From contig NZ_CP044067.1 of NCBI RefSeq assembly GCF_008693385.1, forward strand, positions 2,027,501-2,091,500: 64,000 bases of DNA, read 5' to 3'. A model generated the notes under the pieces. The model was not told the DNA's origin, did not search any database, and saw only the letters and a list, made by a program, of their open reading frames with translations. Positions within the stretch are counted from its first letter, which is position 1; every line of letters starts with the position of its first letter. Both the position numbers and the translations under genes were made by a program. Source of the DNA: Cupriavidus pauculus. Its GTDB lineage: Bacteria; Pseudomonadota; Gammaproteobacteria; Burkholderiales; Burkholderiaceae. Below, piece by piece: positions 43,397 through 51,778 of this stretch.

Positions 43397-43609
43397 AAAT
43401 CGATTCCACAAGGAAGCAGCCTGCGGCGCCACCGTGCCGCTTGTACCAGACAACACAAGATTGTCGGACCCTGTTCCGCTGCCGCCGCGCCCAGCCGCGA
43501 CGCAGCGGATGAATCGTCCAGCAAGAATTATCCGGAGACCTCCTTTGCGCGCCGCCCCATGCGGCCCGGGCCCGGACCTCTGCCGGACCCTTCCGTGATT
43601 GGAACGCAA

Positions 43610-44293
43610 GTGATCAACAAGCTTTATGACTCGGTGGAATCGGCGGTCGCCGACATCCACGATGGCGCCACGATCATGATCGGCGGCTTCGGTCTTGCGG
43701 GCATGCCCGCGGAACTGATCGACGCACTGATCGCCCAGGGCGCGCGCGACCTCACCATCGTCAACAACAACGCCGGCAACGGCGACACCGGTCTGGCCGC
43801 GCTGCTCAAGGCCCGTCAGGTGCGCAAGATCATCTGCTCGTTCCCGCGCCAGGCCGACTCGTACGTCTTCGACTCGCTCTACCATGCGGGCGATATCGAA
43901 CTGGAACTGGTGCCCCAGGGCAATCTGGCCGAGCGCATTCGCGCGGCCGGTGCCGGCATCGGCGGCTTCTTCACGCGCACGGCCTACGGCACGCCGCTGG
44001 CCGAGGGCAAGGAAACGCGGATCATCGACGGCAAGGGCTACGTGTTCGAGAAGCCGATCTACGCGGACTTCGCGCTGATCAAGGCCGACACGGCCGACCG
44101 CTGGGGTAACCTGACGTACCGCAAGACCGCGCGCAACTTCGGCCCGATCATGGCCACCGCCGCCAAATGCGCGATCGTGCAGGTCAGCCATATCGCCGAG
44201 CTCGGCGAGATCGACCCCGAACGTGTCGTCACGCCTGGCCTTTTCGTCAAGCGCGTGGTGAAGATCGAAGGCGCCGCCGCCAAGGCTGCCTGA
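43610..44293 (+). CDS. pcaI: 3-oxoadipate CoA-transferase subunit A
   Basis: A 227-residue alpha subunit of a family I CoA-transferase. It carries the glycine-rich GATIMIGGFGLAGMP, VNNNAGNGDTGLAALL and RKTARNFGPIMATAAK, which are typical of PcaI. With PcaJ it moves CoA from succinyl-CoA to 3-oxoadipate. The GTG at 43610 matches the usual start (MINKLYDSV); a GTG at 43595 is possible. First gene of pcaIJF. Confidence 0.93.
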   Translation: MINKLYDSVESAVADIHDGATIMIGGFGLAGMPAELIDALIAQGARDLTIVNNNAGNGDTGLAALLKARQVRKIICSFPRQADSYVFDSLYHAGDIELELVPQGNLAERIRAAGAGIGGFFTRTAYGTPLAEGKETRIIDGKGYVFEKPIYADFALIKADTADRWGNLTYRKTARNFGPIMATAAKCAIVQVSHIAELGEIDPERVVTPGLFVKRVVKIEGAAAKAA

Positions 44294-44314
44294 CGCGCGA
44301 CAAGGAGAACAGAC

Positions 44315-44962
44315 ATGCAACGCCTGACCCGCGATCAAATGGCCGCCCGTGTGGCCAACGACATTCCCGAAGGTGCCGTGGTGAACCTCGGCATCGGCCT
44401 GCCCACGCTGGTGGCCAACCACCTGCCCGCCGACCGCGAAATCCTGCTGCATAGCGAGAACGGCGTTCTGGGCATGGGCCCGGCGCCCGCGCCCGGCGAG
44501 GAAGACGGCGACCTGATCAACGCCGGCAAGCAGCCCGTGACGCTGAAGGCCGGTGGCTCGTTCTTCCATCATGCGGACTCGTTCGCGATGATGCGCGGCG
44601 GCCACCTCGACTTCTGCGTGCTGGGCGCGTTCCAGGTGTCCGCGAAGGGCGACCTCGCGAACTGGCACACCGGCGCGCCGGGTGCGATTCCCGCCGTGGG
44701 CGGCGCGATGGACCTCGCCATCGGCGCCAAGGAAGTGTTCGTGATGATGGAACACCAGACCAAGCAGGGCGAGAGCAAGGTCGTGGCGGAATGCACGTAC
44801 CCGCTGACCGGCATCGGCTGCGTGACGCGCATCTATACGGACCTCGCCACGATCGACGTGACCCCCGACGGCCTCGTCGCGCGCGACCTCGTGGAAGGCC
44901 TGACCTTCGAGGAACTGCAGCGCGTCACCGGCGTGACCCTCAAGCAGGCAGTGGCCGCCTGA
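44315..44962 (+). CDS. pcaJ: 3-oxoadipate CoA-transferase subunit B
   Basis: A 215-residue beta subunit. The catalytic glutamate is E48 in LLHSENGVLGMGP, and VNLGIGLPTLVANHLP precedes it. LKAGGSFFHHADSFAMMRGGH and VMMEHQTKQGESKVV are also family marks. AAGGAG lies before the ATG at 44315, 21 bases after pcaI. The 3' end is followed by a small 12-base repeat (GATTGGCCGCCT type) in the spacer to pcaF. Confidence 0.94.
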   Translation: MQRLTRDQMAARVANDIPEGAVVNLGIGLPTLVANHLPADREILLHSENGVLGMGPAPAPGEEDGDLINAGKQPVTLKAGGSFFHHADSFAMMRGGHLDFCVLGAFQVSAKGDLANWHTGAPGAIPAVGGAMDLAIGAKEVFVMMEHQTKQGESKVVAECTYPLTGIGCVTRIYTDLATIDVTPDGLVARDLVEGLTFEELQRVTGVTLKQAVAA

Positions 44963-45027
44963 TTGGCCGCCTGATTGGCCGCCCGACCGTTCGATACGCA
45001 ACGACATAGCACCGAGAGAGACAGACC

Positions 45028-46230
45028 ATGACCGAAGCCTTTATCTGCGACGCCATCCGTACCCCCATCGGCCGTTACGGCGGCAGCCTGTCGGCGGTTC
45101 GCCCCGACGATCTGGGCGCCGTGCCGCTGCGCGCGCTGCTCGCGCGCAACACGGGTCTGGACGCGGCCGCGATCGACGACGTGATCTTCGGTAACGCCAA
45201 CCAGGCGGGTGAAGACAATCGCAACGTCGCGCGCATGTCGCTGCTGCTGGCCGGCCTGCCGGAAGCGGTGCCGGGCTCGACGATCAACCGCCTGTGCGGC
45301 TCGGGCATGGACGCGACCGGCACGGCCGCGCGCGCCATCAAGTCGGGCGAAGCCAACCTGATGATCGCCGGCGGCGTGGAAAGCATGAGCCGCGCGCCGT
45401 TCGTGATGGGCAAGGCCACCTCGGCCTTCTCGCGCGATGCGCAGATCTTCGACACGACCATCGGCTGGCGCTTCGTCAACCCGGCGATGCGTGCCGCGTA
45501 CGGCGTGGACTCGATGCCCGAGACCGCGGAGAACGTGGCCACCGATTACAAGATCAGCCGTGAAGACCAGGATCTGATGGCGCTGCGCAGCCAGGAGAAG
45601 GCTTCGCGCGCGCAGGCCGACGGTACGCTGGCGCAAGAGATCACCGCGGTCACCATTCCGCAGAAGAAGGGCGACGCGATCGTCGTCGAGCGCGACGAAC
45701 ATCCGCGTGCCACCAGCATGGAAGCGCTGGCCAAGCTGCGCGGCGTGGTGCGTCCGGACGGTACCGTGACGGCCGGCAATGCCTCGGGCGTGAACGACGG
45801 CGCCTGCGCCATCCTGCTCGCCAGCGAAGCCGGCATCAAGCAGCACGGCCTGACGCCGCGCGCACGCATCGTGGGCATGGCCACCGCCGGCGTGGCGCCG
45901 CGCGTGATGGGCATCGGCCCCGTTCCCGCTTCGCAGAAGGTGCTCAAGCAGGTCGGCCTGACCATCGACCAGATGGACGTGATCGAGCTGAACGAGGCAT
46001 TCGCCGCGCAAGGCCTGGCCGTGCTGCGTCAGCTTGGCGTGGCCGACGACGACAAGCGCGTGAACCCCAACGGCGGCGCAATCGCGCTGGGCCACCCGCT
46101 CGGCATGAGCGGCGCGCGCCTGGTGACCACGGCCATGTACCAGCTGCACCGTACCGGCGGCCGTTACGCGCTGTGCACGATGTGCATCGGCGTGGGCCAG
46201 GGTATCGCGATGGTGATCGAGCGCGTGTAA
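45028..46230 (+). CDS. pcaF: 3-oxoadipyl-CoA thiolase
   Basis: A 400-residue thiolase. The acyl-accepting C90 is in [11 protein letters not shown], the catalytic H356 in [14 protein letters not shown] and C386 in [10 protein letters not shown]. In the pca context it cleaves 3-oxoadipyl-CoA to succinyl-CoA and acetyl-CoA, completing the beta-ketoadipate pathway. It is 65 bases after pcaJ, with GAGAGAGACAG as ribosome region. A terminator follows. Confidence 0.94.
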   Translation: MTEAFICDAIRTPIGRYGGSLSAVRPDDLGAVPLRALLARNTGLDAAAIDDVIFGNANQAGEDNRNVARMSLLLAGLPEAVPGSTINRLCGSGMDATGTAARAIKSGEANLMIAGGVESMSRAPFVMGKATSAFSRDAQIFDTTIGWRFVNPAMRAAYGVDSMPETAENVATDYKISREDQDLMALRSQEKASRAQADGTLAQEITAVTIPQKKGDAIVVERDEHPRATSMEALAKLRGVVRPDGTVTAGNASGVNDGACAILLASEAGIKQHGLTPRARIVGMATAGVAPRVMGIGPVPASQKVLKQVGLTIDQMDVIELNEAFAAQGLAVLRQLGVADDDKRVNPNGGAIALGHPLGMSGARLVTTAMYQLHRTGGRYALCTMCIGVGQGIAMVIERV

Positions 46231-46317
46231 CCCTTCGCGCTCAACCTTCTGTCCTTCCTGCCGTTAACCCTGAGTGGGAAGGTTCAGTGCTGTCTCTTCC
46301 CCAACGAGGTAGAGCAA

Positions 46318-46361
46318 ATGCGGCCGGGCCGACAGGCTCGCCGGCCTTGCCGCATCTTTTT
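46318..46361 (+). terminator. Terminator after pcaIJF
   Basis: ATGCGGC and GCCGCAT (46318-46324 and 46349-46355) enclose a second GC-rich stem and are followed by CTTTTTC. It lies about 90 bases after the pcaF stop and separates pcaIJF from the SDR gene. Confidence 0.65.
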
Positions 46362-46401
46362 CTGATGGAACCGGCGTCGTTAGCCGGTGCGGAGTATTGA
46401 G

Positions 46402-47133
46402 ATGTCCCTTCCCGTTGCCACGCTCGTTACCGGTGCCAGTTCCGGCATTGGCCGCGCCATCAGCGAAATGCTGCTGGCCGATGGCGTCACCAGGGTGATC
46501 AACGTCGATTACGTTGCCCCCACCTGGTCCCATCCCAACATGACCTTCTTCCAGGCCGACCTGACCAATGCCGAGGCGACCCGCGCCGTGGCGGAGCAGG
46601 TGACCTCGCAATTCGCCGTTACGCGGCTCGTGAACAATGCGGGCGCCACGCGCCCCGGCACGGCCGACACGGCGACCGTCGCGGATCTGAACTACGTCGT
46701 CGGCCTGCACCTGCAGGCGTCGATGCTGCTGACCCAGGCCTGCCTGCCCGCGATGCGCGCGGCCGGCTATGGCCGCATCGTCAACATGGCCTCGCGCGCG
46801 GCGCTCGGCAAGCCGGATCGCGTGGTGTATGCCGCGACCAAGGCCGGCCTCGTTGGCATGACCCGTACGCTGGCGATGGAGCTGGGCGGAGACGGTATCA
46901 CCGTCAATGCCGTGGCACCGGGTCCTATCGCCACCGAGCTGTTCCGAAAGAGCAATCCGGAAGGCAGCGAACAGACCAAGCGCATTCTCGCGAGCATCAC
47001 GGTGAAGCGCATGGGAACGCCGGAAGACGTGGCACGTGCCTCGCTCTTCTTCCTGTCGCCCGACAACGGTTTCGTGACCGGTCAGGTGTTGTACGTCTGC
47101 GGCGGCACTACCCTGGGCGTCGCGCCCATTTGA
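46402..47133 (+). CDS. Short-chain dehydrogenase/reductase
   Basis: A 243-residue SDR of the classical type. The cofactor motif TGASSGIG (residues 10-17), NNAG at 78-81 and the catalytic S131, Y143 and K147 (MASRAAL and VYAATKAG) are all there. The aspartate after the second strand (INVDY) hints at NAD(H) preference. FabG-like members serve many pathways, so the substrate is unknown. The ATG at 46402 follows CGGAG; a GTG at 46387 lacks that. A Bug receptor follows after 70 bases on the same strand. Confidence 0.9.
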   Translation: MSLPVATLVTGASSGIGRAISEMLLADGVTRVINVDYVAPTWSHPNMTFFQADLTNAEATRAVAEQVTSQFAVTRLVNNAGATRPGTADTATVADLNYVVGLHLQASMLLTQACLPAMRAAGYGRIVNMASRAALGKPDRVVYAATKAGLVGMTRTLAMELGGDGITVNAVAPGPIATELFRKSNPEGSEQTKRILASITVKRMGTPEDVARASLFFLSPDNGFVTGQVLYVCGGTTLGVAPI

Positions 47134-47203
47134 TGACAAGAATCAGCATAACCCGGCGGTCCCACGAGGGTCGCACGGTCCCATCGATATAGTGGAGTCA
47201 AGC

Positions 47204-48208
47204 ATGAGCATTACCAAACAACCTTCGAAGGTGCGCAGACACCTGCTGGCAGCCGGCGTGGCACTCGCCGCCGGTATCGCGGCCATGGGCGGCGCGCAGG
47301 CACAGCCGGCGTACCCGAGCAAGCCGATCACGCTGATCGTGCCGTTCTCGGCTGGCGGCACCACCGACATCCTCGCGCGCATCGTGGGTCTGGAACTGGG
47401 CAAGTCGCTCGGCCAGCCCGTGGTGATCGACAACCGTCCGGGCGCGGGCGGCAACATCGGCGCAAGCCTGGCCGCCAAGGCGCCGGCCGACGGCTACACG
47501 CTGTTCATGGGCACGATCGGTACGCACGCGATCAACCAGTCGCTGTACTCGAAGCTGCCGTTCGACCCGGTCAAGGATTTCGCGCCGATCTCGCGCGTGG
47601 CCATGGTGCCGAACGTCGTGGTCGTGAACCCGAAGGTGCCGGTCAACAACATCAAGGAACTGATCGCCTACGTGAAGGCGAACCCGGACAAGCTGTCGTT
47701 CGGCTCGTCGGGCAGCGGTTCGTCGATCCATCTGTCGGGCGAACTGTTCAACATGATGACGAACCTGCATATCCAGCACATTCCGTACAAGGGCAGCGCC
47801 CCGGCCGTGAATGACCTGCTGGGCAACCAGATCGGCCTGATGTTCGACAACCTGCCGTCGTCGTACCCGCACGTGAAGGCCGGCAAGCTGCGCGCGATCG
47901 CCGTGACCTCGGCCAAGCGCTCGCCGGCGCTGCCGGACGTGCCGACCGTGGCCGAAGCCGGTGTGCCGGGCTACGAGGCGACCTCGTGGTTCGCGCTGTA
48001 CGCCACGGGCGGTACGCCGCAACCGATCGTCGATCGCCTGAACGCCGAAGTCGTGAAGATCCTCGCGATGCCGGAGGTGAAGAAGAAGCTGGCCGAGCAG
48101 GGCGCCGAACCGAATCCGGAAAAGCCGGCGCAACTGGCTGCCTTCATGAAGACCGAGGCCGCCAAGTGGGCCAAGGTGGTGAAGGCCTCGGGCGCGACGG
48201 TGGACTGA
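47204..48208 (+). CDS. Bug-family tripartite tricarboxylate receptor protein
   Basis: A 334-residue periplasmic solute-binding protein. The signal peptide ends near AQA-Q33, and the mature part starts YPSKPITLIVPFSAGGTTDI, the standard Bug opening. VIDNRPGAGGNIG and LPDVPTVAEAGVPGYE are further marks. Bug proteins capture carboxylates for TctAB-type carriers; no tctA or tctB is adjacent, as is common in Burkholderiaceae. Its place next to pca genes suggests an aromatic or dicarboxylic acid, but this is only context. A strong terminator ends the unit. Confidence 0.93.
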   Translation: MSITKQPSKVRRHLLAAGVALAAGIAAMGGAQAQPAYPSKPITLIVPFSAGGTTDILARIVGLELGKSLGQPVVIDNRPGAGGNIGASLAAKAPADGYTLFMGTIGTHAINQSLYSKLPFDPVKDFAPISRVAMVPNVVVVNPKVPVNNIKELIAYVKANPDKLSFGSSGSGSSIHLSGELFNMMTNLHIQHIPYKGSAPAVNDLLGNQIGLMFDNLPSSYPHVKAGKLRAIAVTSAKRSPALPDVPTVAEAGVPGYEATSWFALYATGGTPQPIVDRLNAEVVKILAMPEVKKKLAEQGAEPNPEKPAQLAAFMKTEAAKWAKVVKASGATVD

Positions 48209-48228
48209 TCGATCCGCTTCAGCACCAT

Positions 48229-48258
48229 AAAAAAGCCGGCGCTACGCCGGCTTTTTTT
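48229..48258 (+). terminator. Intrinsic terminator after the Bug gene
   Basis: GCCGGCG-CTA-CGCCGGC is flanked by an A tract and seven T residues, 25 bases after the stop. It may also serve the convergent small gene at 48358. Confidence 0.93.
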
Positions 48259-48357
48259 CGTCTGGGGCCAGCAGCCTTCAAAAAAAACCGCGACATGTAT
48301 GCAGTCGCGGATGAATCCCAGGCCCCAGCCTTCGGGGCGGGAGGAGACAACGGTGCA

Positions 48358-48627
48358 TCAGGACAGGCTGTACTTGACCACCTGCTCCTCGACGCCGACG
48401 AAGCGCACGAGCTGGCGCAGGCCGCTCGCGTACTCCTTGATATGGTGGCCTTCCGGCGTGTCGGGCAGCCGGTAGTAGATCGGTGCGGACGTGGCGCGAC
48501 GCTGGATCGGACCGGGACGATCGCTCGGCGGAATCGAAATCTCGGACGCGTCGGGGGACGACTCGGCGGACAATTCCGACAATTCGGCGAGCGCGGACAG
48601 GGTTGCAGTGTCCGGTCTTGCATTCAT
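48358..48627 (-). CDS. Small protein of unknown function
   Basis: An 89-residue cytoplasmic protein that I do not recognise. The first half is Ser/Ala/Glu-rich, the second half a folded-looking segment: PIYYRLPDTPEGHHIKEYASGLRQLVRFVG. A good ribosome site (GGGAG 8 bases before the ATG on the minus strand) and ordinary codon use support it. It is alone between the Bug terminator and a 295-base spacer. Confidence 0.65.
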   Translation of the reverse strand: MNARPDTATLSALAELSELSAESSPDASEISIPPSDRPGPIQRRATSAPIYYRLPDTPEGHHIKEYASGLRQLVRFVGVEEQVVKYSLS

Positions 48628-48759
48628 GACAGACTCCCAGGGTGCCGTTGGATGCGGGTTGCAATGTCTGGAATGTATTGCAGACGAACGAGAATTGCCA
48701 TTTCGACTTTTTTAATTCTGTATCGGAACAACTGCTTAAATTGTCAGAAATGGATGAAG

Positions 48760-48773
48760 GTGACATTTGTCAC
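48760..48773. promoter_or_regulatory. Perfect 14-bp palindrome in the spacer before padR
   Basis: GTGACA-TT-TGTCAC lies between the divergent small gene at 48627 and padR at 48923. Its surrounding spacer is AT-rich. The binding factor is unknown. Confidence 0.5.
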
Positions 48774-48922
48774 ATTCTGGTGAATGTCTTCTCCAGATCC
48801 GGGCACGGTCTCACCGGTTAACGGCATGACTTGCCCCGACTTGCGCGCTACCATTACGCGATCGTCACGGGCGACCCCCCATCTTGCAAGCTCCGTGCCC
48901 GTCGGAAACTCCCAACGAACGC

Positions 48923-49486
48923 ATGTCCACTCCGCACGCACTGTTGATCTCGCTGATCGAGAAGCCGTCGTCCGGCTATGACCTTGCACGCCGCTTCGAC
49001 CGGTCCATCGGCTACTTCTGGCACGCCACGCACCAGCAGATCTACCGCGAGCTCGGACGCATGGCGGAGCAGGGCTGGATCGCCGTGGAAGAGCCCGCAA
49101 GCGTGTCAGAAGGCGACGAAGCGGAAAAAAGGAATCGTAAAAAGGTATATCGCGTGCTGCCCGCGGGCCGGGAGGAGCTCGCGCGCTGGGTCCGTTCGCC
49201 GGGGCACGGGCTCGACCAGCGTGAGGAAATTCTGGTCAAGCTGCGTGCGGATGCGGCCATCGGCCCGCTCGGGCTGGGCGAGGAAATGGCGCGCCTGATC
49301 GCGTTGCACGAGGCGCGCCTGGAGACCTATCGCAATATCGAGCGCAAGGATTTTGGCGCCGCGCGCATGGATCGCGCGCAGCAGCTGCAGTACGCGCTGC
49401 TCCAGCGCGGTATCCGTTTCGAGGAAGACTGGGTGGCCTGGGGCCGCGAACTGTTGCCGCTGCTCGCGGCGCCCATGCCGTCCTAG
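48923..49486 (+). CDS. PadR-family transcriptional regulator
   Basis: A 187-residue PadR protein of the form with an N-terminal winged helix (LLISLIEKPSSGYDLARRF, YRELGRMAEQGWI, KVYRVLPAGREELARW) and the C-terminal helical domain seen in AphA-like members. The ATG at 48923 is the standard start. It converges on the nitronate monooxygenase gene and their stop codons overlap in CTAG (49483-49486). A palindrome at the promoter of that gene is a likely target. Confidence 0.9.
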   Translation: MSTPHALLISLIEKPSSGYDLARRFDRSIGYFWHATHQQIYRELGRMAEQGWIAVEEPASVSEGDEAEKRNRKKVYRVLPAGREELARWVRSPGHGLDQREEILVKLRADAAIGPLGLGEEMARLIALHEARLETYRNIERKDFGAARMDRAQQLQYALLQRGIRFEEDWVAWGRELLPLLAAPMPS

Positions 49487-50466
49487 GCGGCCACGGCGGC
49501 GGCGCGAGCCTCCGCAAGGCCGAGGCGACGGCGCGCCAGCGCGTATTCCTCGATGAAACGATGCACGAGATCGGCCGCGGGTACCACGCGCTTGATCGCC
49601 CCGACGCCCTGGCCGGCCCCCCAGATCTCCTTCCACGGCTTGACGCGCGTCGAGCCGAAATTCATCGACGTGGGATCCGACACCGGCAGCGCGTCCGGGT
49701 CGAGGCCCGCGCGCACGACGCTCTCGCGCAGGTAATTGCCATGCACGCCCGTGAACAGGTTCGAGTAGATGATGTCGTCGGCGCCGCTGTCCACGATCAT
49801 CTGCTTGTAGGCGGCGTCGGCGTTCGCTTCGACCGTGGCGATAAAGGCGGAGCCGATATAGGCGAGGTCGGCACCGGCCGCCTGGGCCGCCAGCACGGCG
49901 TTGCCGCTCGCGATGGCGCCGGACAGCAGCAGCGGACCGTCGAACCACTCGCGGATTTCATGCAGCAGCGCGAACGGCGAGATCGTGCCCGCGTGGCCGC
50001 CGGCACCGGCCGCCACGGCGATCAGGCCGTCGGCGCCTTTCTCGATGGCCTTGCGCGCGAAGCGGTTGTTGATCACGTCGTGCAGCACGATGCCGCCATA
50101 GCTGTGGACGGCGTCGTTGACCTCGGCGCGCGCGCCAAGCGACGTAATGACGATGGGCACCTTGTACCGCACGCACAGTTCGAGGTCGTGTTCGAGCCGG
50201 TCGTTCGAGCGATGGACGATCTGGTTCACCGCGAACGGCGCCGACGGGCGATCGGGATGCCGCGCGTCGTGCTCGGCCAGCTCGGTCGTGATGCGGTCCA
50301 GCCAGACTTCGAGCTGTTCGGCCGGGCGGGCGTTCAGCGCGGGGAACGATCCCACGACGCCAGCCTTGCACTGCGCGATCACGAGGTCGGGGTTCGAGAT
50401 GATGAACAGCGGCGAGCACACCGCGGGCAGGGACAGGCGGTCTTGCAGCAGGGGAGGCAGGGCCAT
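49483..50466 (-). CDS. Nitronate monooxygenase (FMN-dependent)
   Basis: A 327-residue TIM-barrel flavoprotein of the nitronate monooxygenase/2-nitropropane dioxygenase family. VVGSFPALNARP, NQIVHRSNDR, ITSLGAR and AGAGGHAGTISPF line the FMN and substrate site. It oxidises alkyl nitronates to carbonyl compounds and nitrite. The ATG at 50466 matches the usual start (ALPPLLQDRLSLPAVCSPLF). A palindrome sits 46 bases upstream; the convergent PadR may control it. Confidence 0.92.
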   Translation of the reverse strand: MALPPLLQDRLSLPAVCSPLFIISNPDLVIAQCKAGVVGSFPALNARPAEQLEVWLDRITTELAEHDARHPDRPSAPFAVNQIVHRSNDRLEHDLELCVRYKVPIVITSLGARAEVNDAVHSYGGIVLHDVINNRFARKAIEKGADGLIAVAAGAGGHAGTISPFALLHEIREWFDGPLLLSGAIASGNAVLAAQAAGADLAYIGSAFIATVEANADAAYKQMIVDSGADDIIYSNLFTGVHGNYLRESVVRAGLDPDALPVSDPTSMNFGSTRVKPWKEIWGAGQGVGAIKRVVPAADLVHRFIEEYALARRRLGLAEARAAAVAA

Positions 50467-50511
50467 GGCAGGAAGTCTCCGGCGAAGGTTATCGACAGGT
50501 AACAGGTGATG

Positions 50512-50525
50512 TGCAACTAGTTGCA
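50512..50525. promoter_or_regulatory. Palindrome at the nitronate monooxygenase promoter
   Basis: TGCAACTAGTTGCA is a perfect 14-bp palindrome 46 bases before the start codon, followed by a second TGCATAGT. It is a good candidate operator for the PadR protein encoded at 48923, by position alone. Confidence 0.6.
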
Positions 50526-50594
50526 TAGTGTGTGCATAGTATAGAGGAGCCTGCCGCCGTCGCAAGTGGATGTTCCTGTGGCGCGTTGTCTACA

Positions 50595-51722
50595 ATGAGC
50601 GCATCGCCTGCCAGCATGACGGAATCGTCAGTGACCACCCCTTCCAGCGCCGACCACCTGGCCATGCACGCCGAAGCCCTCTTCGACGCCGACCTCGACA
50701 GCTGGCGCGCCCACCCCGAACGCGCGTTCGATGGCTGGCTCTCGCAACATGGCTTCCGGCACGGTACGGCGGTGGTCTATCGCTCGATGTGGGGCAAGCT
50801 GCTCCGCTGGTCCGGCGAGCAGGGCCTGGCGCCGCTGACGTGGTCGGCGGCGCAGATCGGCGAATTTCTCGACGCGCAAAAGCTGCACAAGTCGCATCGG
50901 TATCGCTACGCGCGTCTGATCGAGCGCGTGTTCCAGCACCTCTCGCTCGCGCGGCAGGATCTCCAGAATCCCGCGAGCCTGGCCGTTCGCGCGAAGCTCG
51001 CGGATGGGGAGAACGATCCCACCGCATTTCTGCTGCCGGGTGAGCGCGATCTGCTCGTCGCGCGCGTGCTGGCGCCCGCCGGCGACAACCCCCTCGATAT
51101 CGGGGAGGGACGCGGGGACGGTCGCGGGAGTGGGGAAGCGCGCGTCTCCCCCACGCAGTGGAAGCGCGCGCGTGACGTCGCGCTCGTGGCGGTGCTGCTC
51201 GGCGCGGGCCTCAAGGTGGCGGAGATCCGCGCACTGCGGCTCGATGCCATTGACGGGCTCGCGGATCGCGACGACCATGGCATGCCCGCCCTGCAGATGG
51301 TGCGTGCAGACAACGGGCGCGCCTACACCGCGACGCTGTTCGGGTTTGCGCACGCGCCGTTGCGGCAGTGGCTCGCGCTGCGCGCCGCGGCGGGGACGCT
51401 GGGCGATCTCGTCTTTCCGGCGATGGCATCGGGGCGGCCGATGCATGCCGCGTCCGTCTATCGCCGGGTGGAAATGCTGCTCGACGAAGCGGGTGTGCTG
51501 GCTGGCCGCAGTGAGCGCGCCTCCCCACAGACACTGCGCAATACCTGTGGCGCAATGCATTTCGACGCGGGCATGCCGCCCGCGGCAGTGGCGCAATTGC
51601 TGGGCATGCGCGACCTCGAATCCGGCTGGCGGCTCCATGCGGCGTATCAGGCATGGCAGGCACGTGCCGGGTTGCAGGTCGCCCTGACCGGTAACCGGGC
51701 CGCGGATGTATCTTCGGCGTAA
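50595..51722 (+). CDS. Tyrosine-recombinase-like protein with altered catalytic residues
   Basis: A 375-residue protein with a SAM-like N-terminal core-binding part and a phage-integrase-type catalytic part. The first arginine is kept (LKVAEIRALRLDAID). The second box reads PQTLRNTCGAMHFDAG, so the usual histidine before LR is glutamine while the arginine stays. LLGM replaces LLGH, and a tyrosine occurs in HAAYQAW at about the right place. It is thus degenerate or specialised. The ATG at 50595 overlaps a TACAAT that could be a -10 box, so a later start (50616 or 50664) is possible. Its neighbours are galE and, divergent, the nitronate enzyme; no phage genes are near. Confidence 0.8.
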   Translation: MSASPASMTESSVTTPSSADHLAMHAEALFDADLDSWRAHPERAFDGWLSQHGFRHGTAVVYRSMWGKLLRWSGEQGLAPLTWSAAQIGEFLDAQKLHKSHRYRYARLIERVFQHLSLARQDLQNPASLAVRAKLADGENDPTAFLLPGERDLLVARVLAPAGDNPLDIGEGRGDGRGSGEARVSPTQWKRARDVALVAVLLGAGLKVAEIRALRLDAIDGLADRDDHGMPALQMVRADNGRAYTATLFGFAHAPLRQWLALRAAAGTLGDLVFPAMASGRPMHAASVYRRVEMLLDEAGVLAGRSERASPQTLRNTCGAMHFDAGMPPAAVAQLLGMRDLESGWRLHAAYQAWQARAGLQVALTGNRAADVSSA

Positions 51723-51778
51723 CCTTCGGCGGGTATGATGGCCGACCGCTCAACGACTTCCATCCAGAAAACGATCAC

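Larger units (their letters stand above)
43276..43609 (+). promoter_or_regulatory. 334-bp spacer with sbcC end hairpin and pca promoter
   Basis: No gene is seen. Near sbcC lies an 11-bp imperfect hairpin (43295-43318, one mismatch, 2-base loop) without T tract. Further on is the PcaR-like operator (43382-43396). A long untranslated leader of over 200 bases follows to the pcaI start. Confidence 0.6.

Noticed and set aside
44945..44990. GATTGGCCGCCT repeats after pcaJ as a regulatory element
   Set aside because: Only about two and a half 12-base units, best explained by small slippage after the stop codon.
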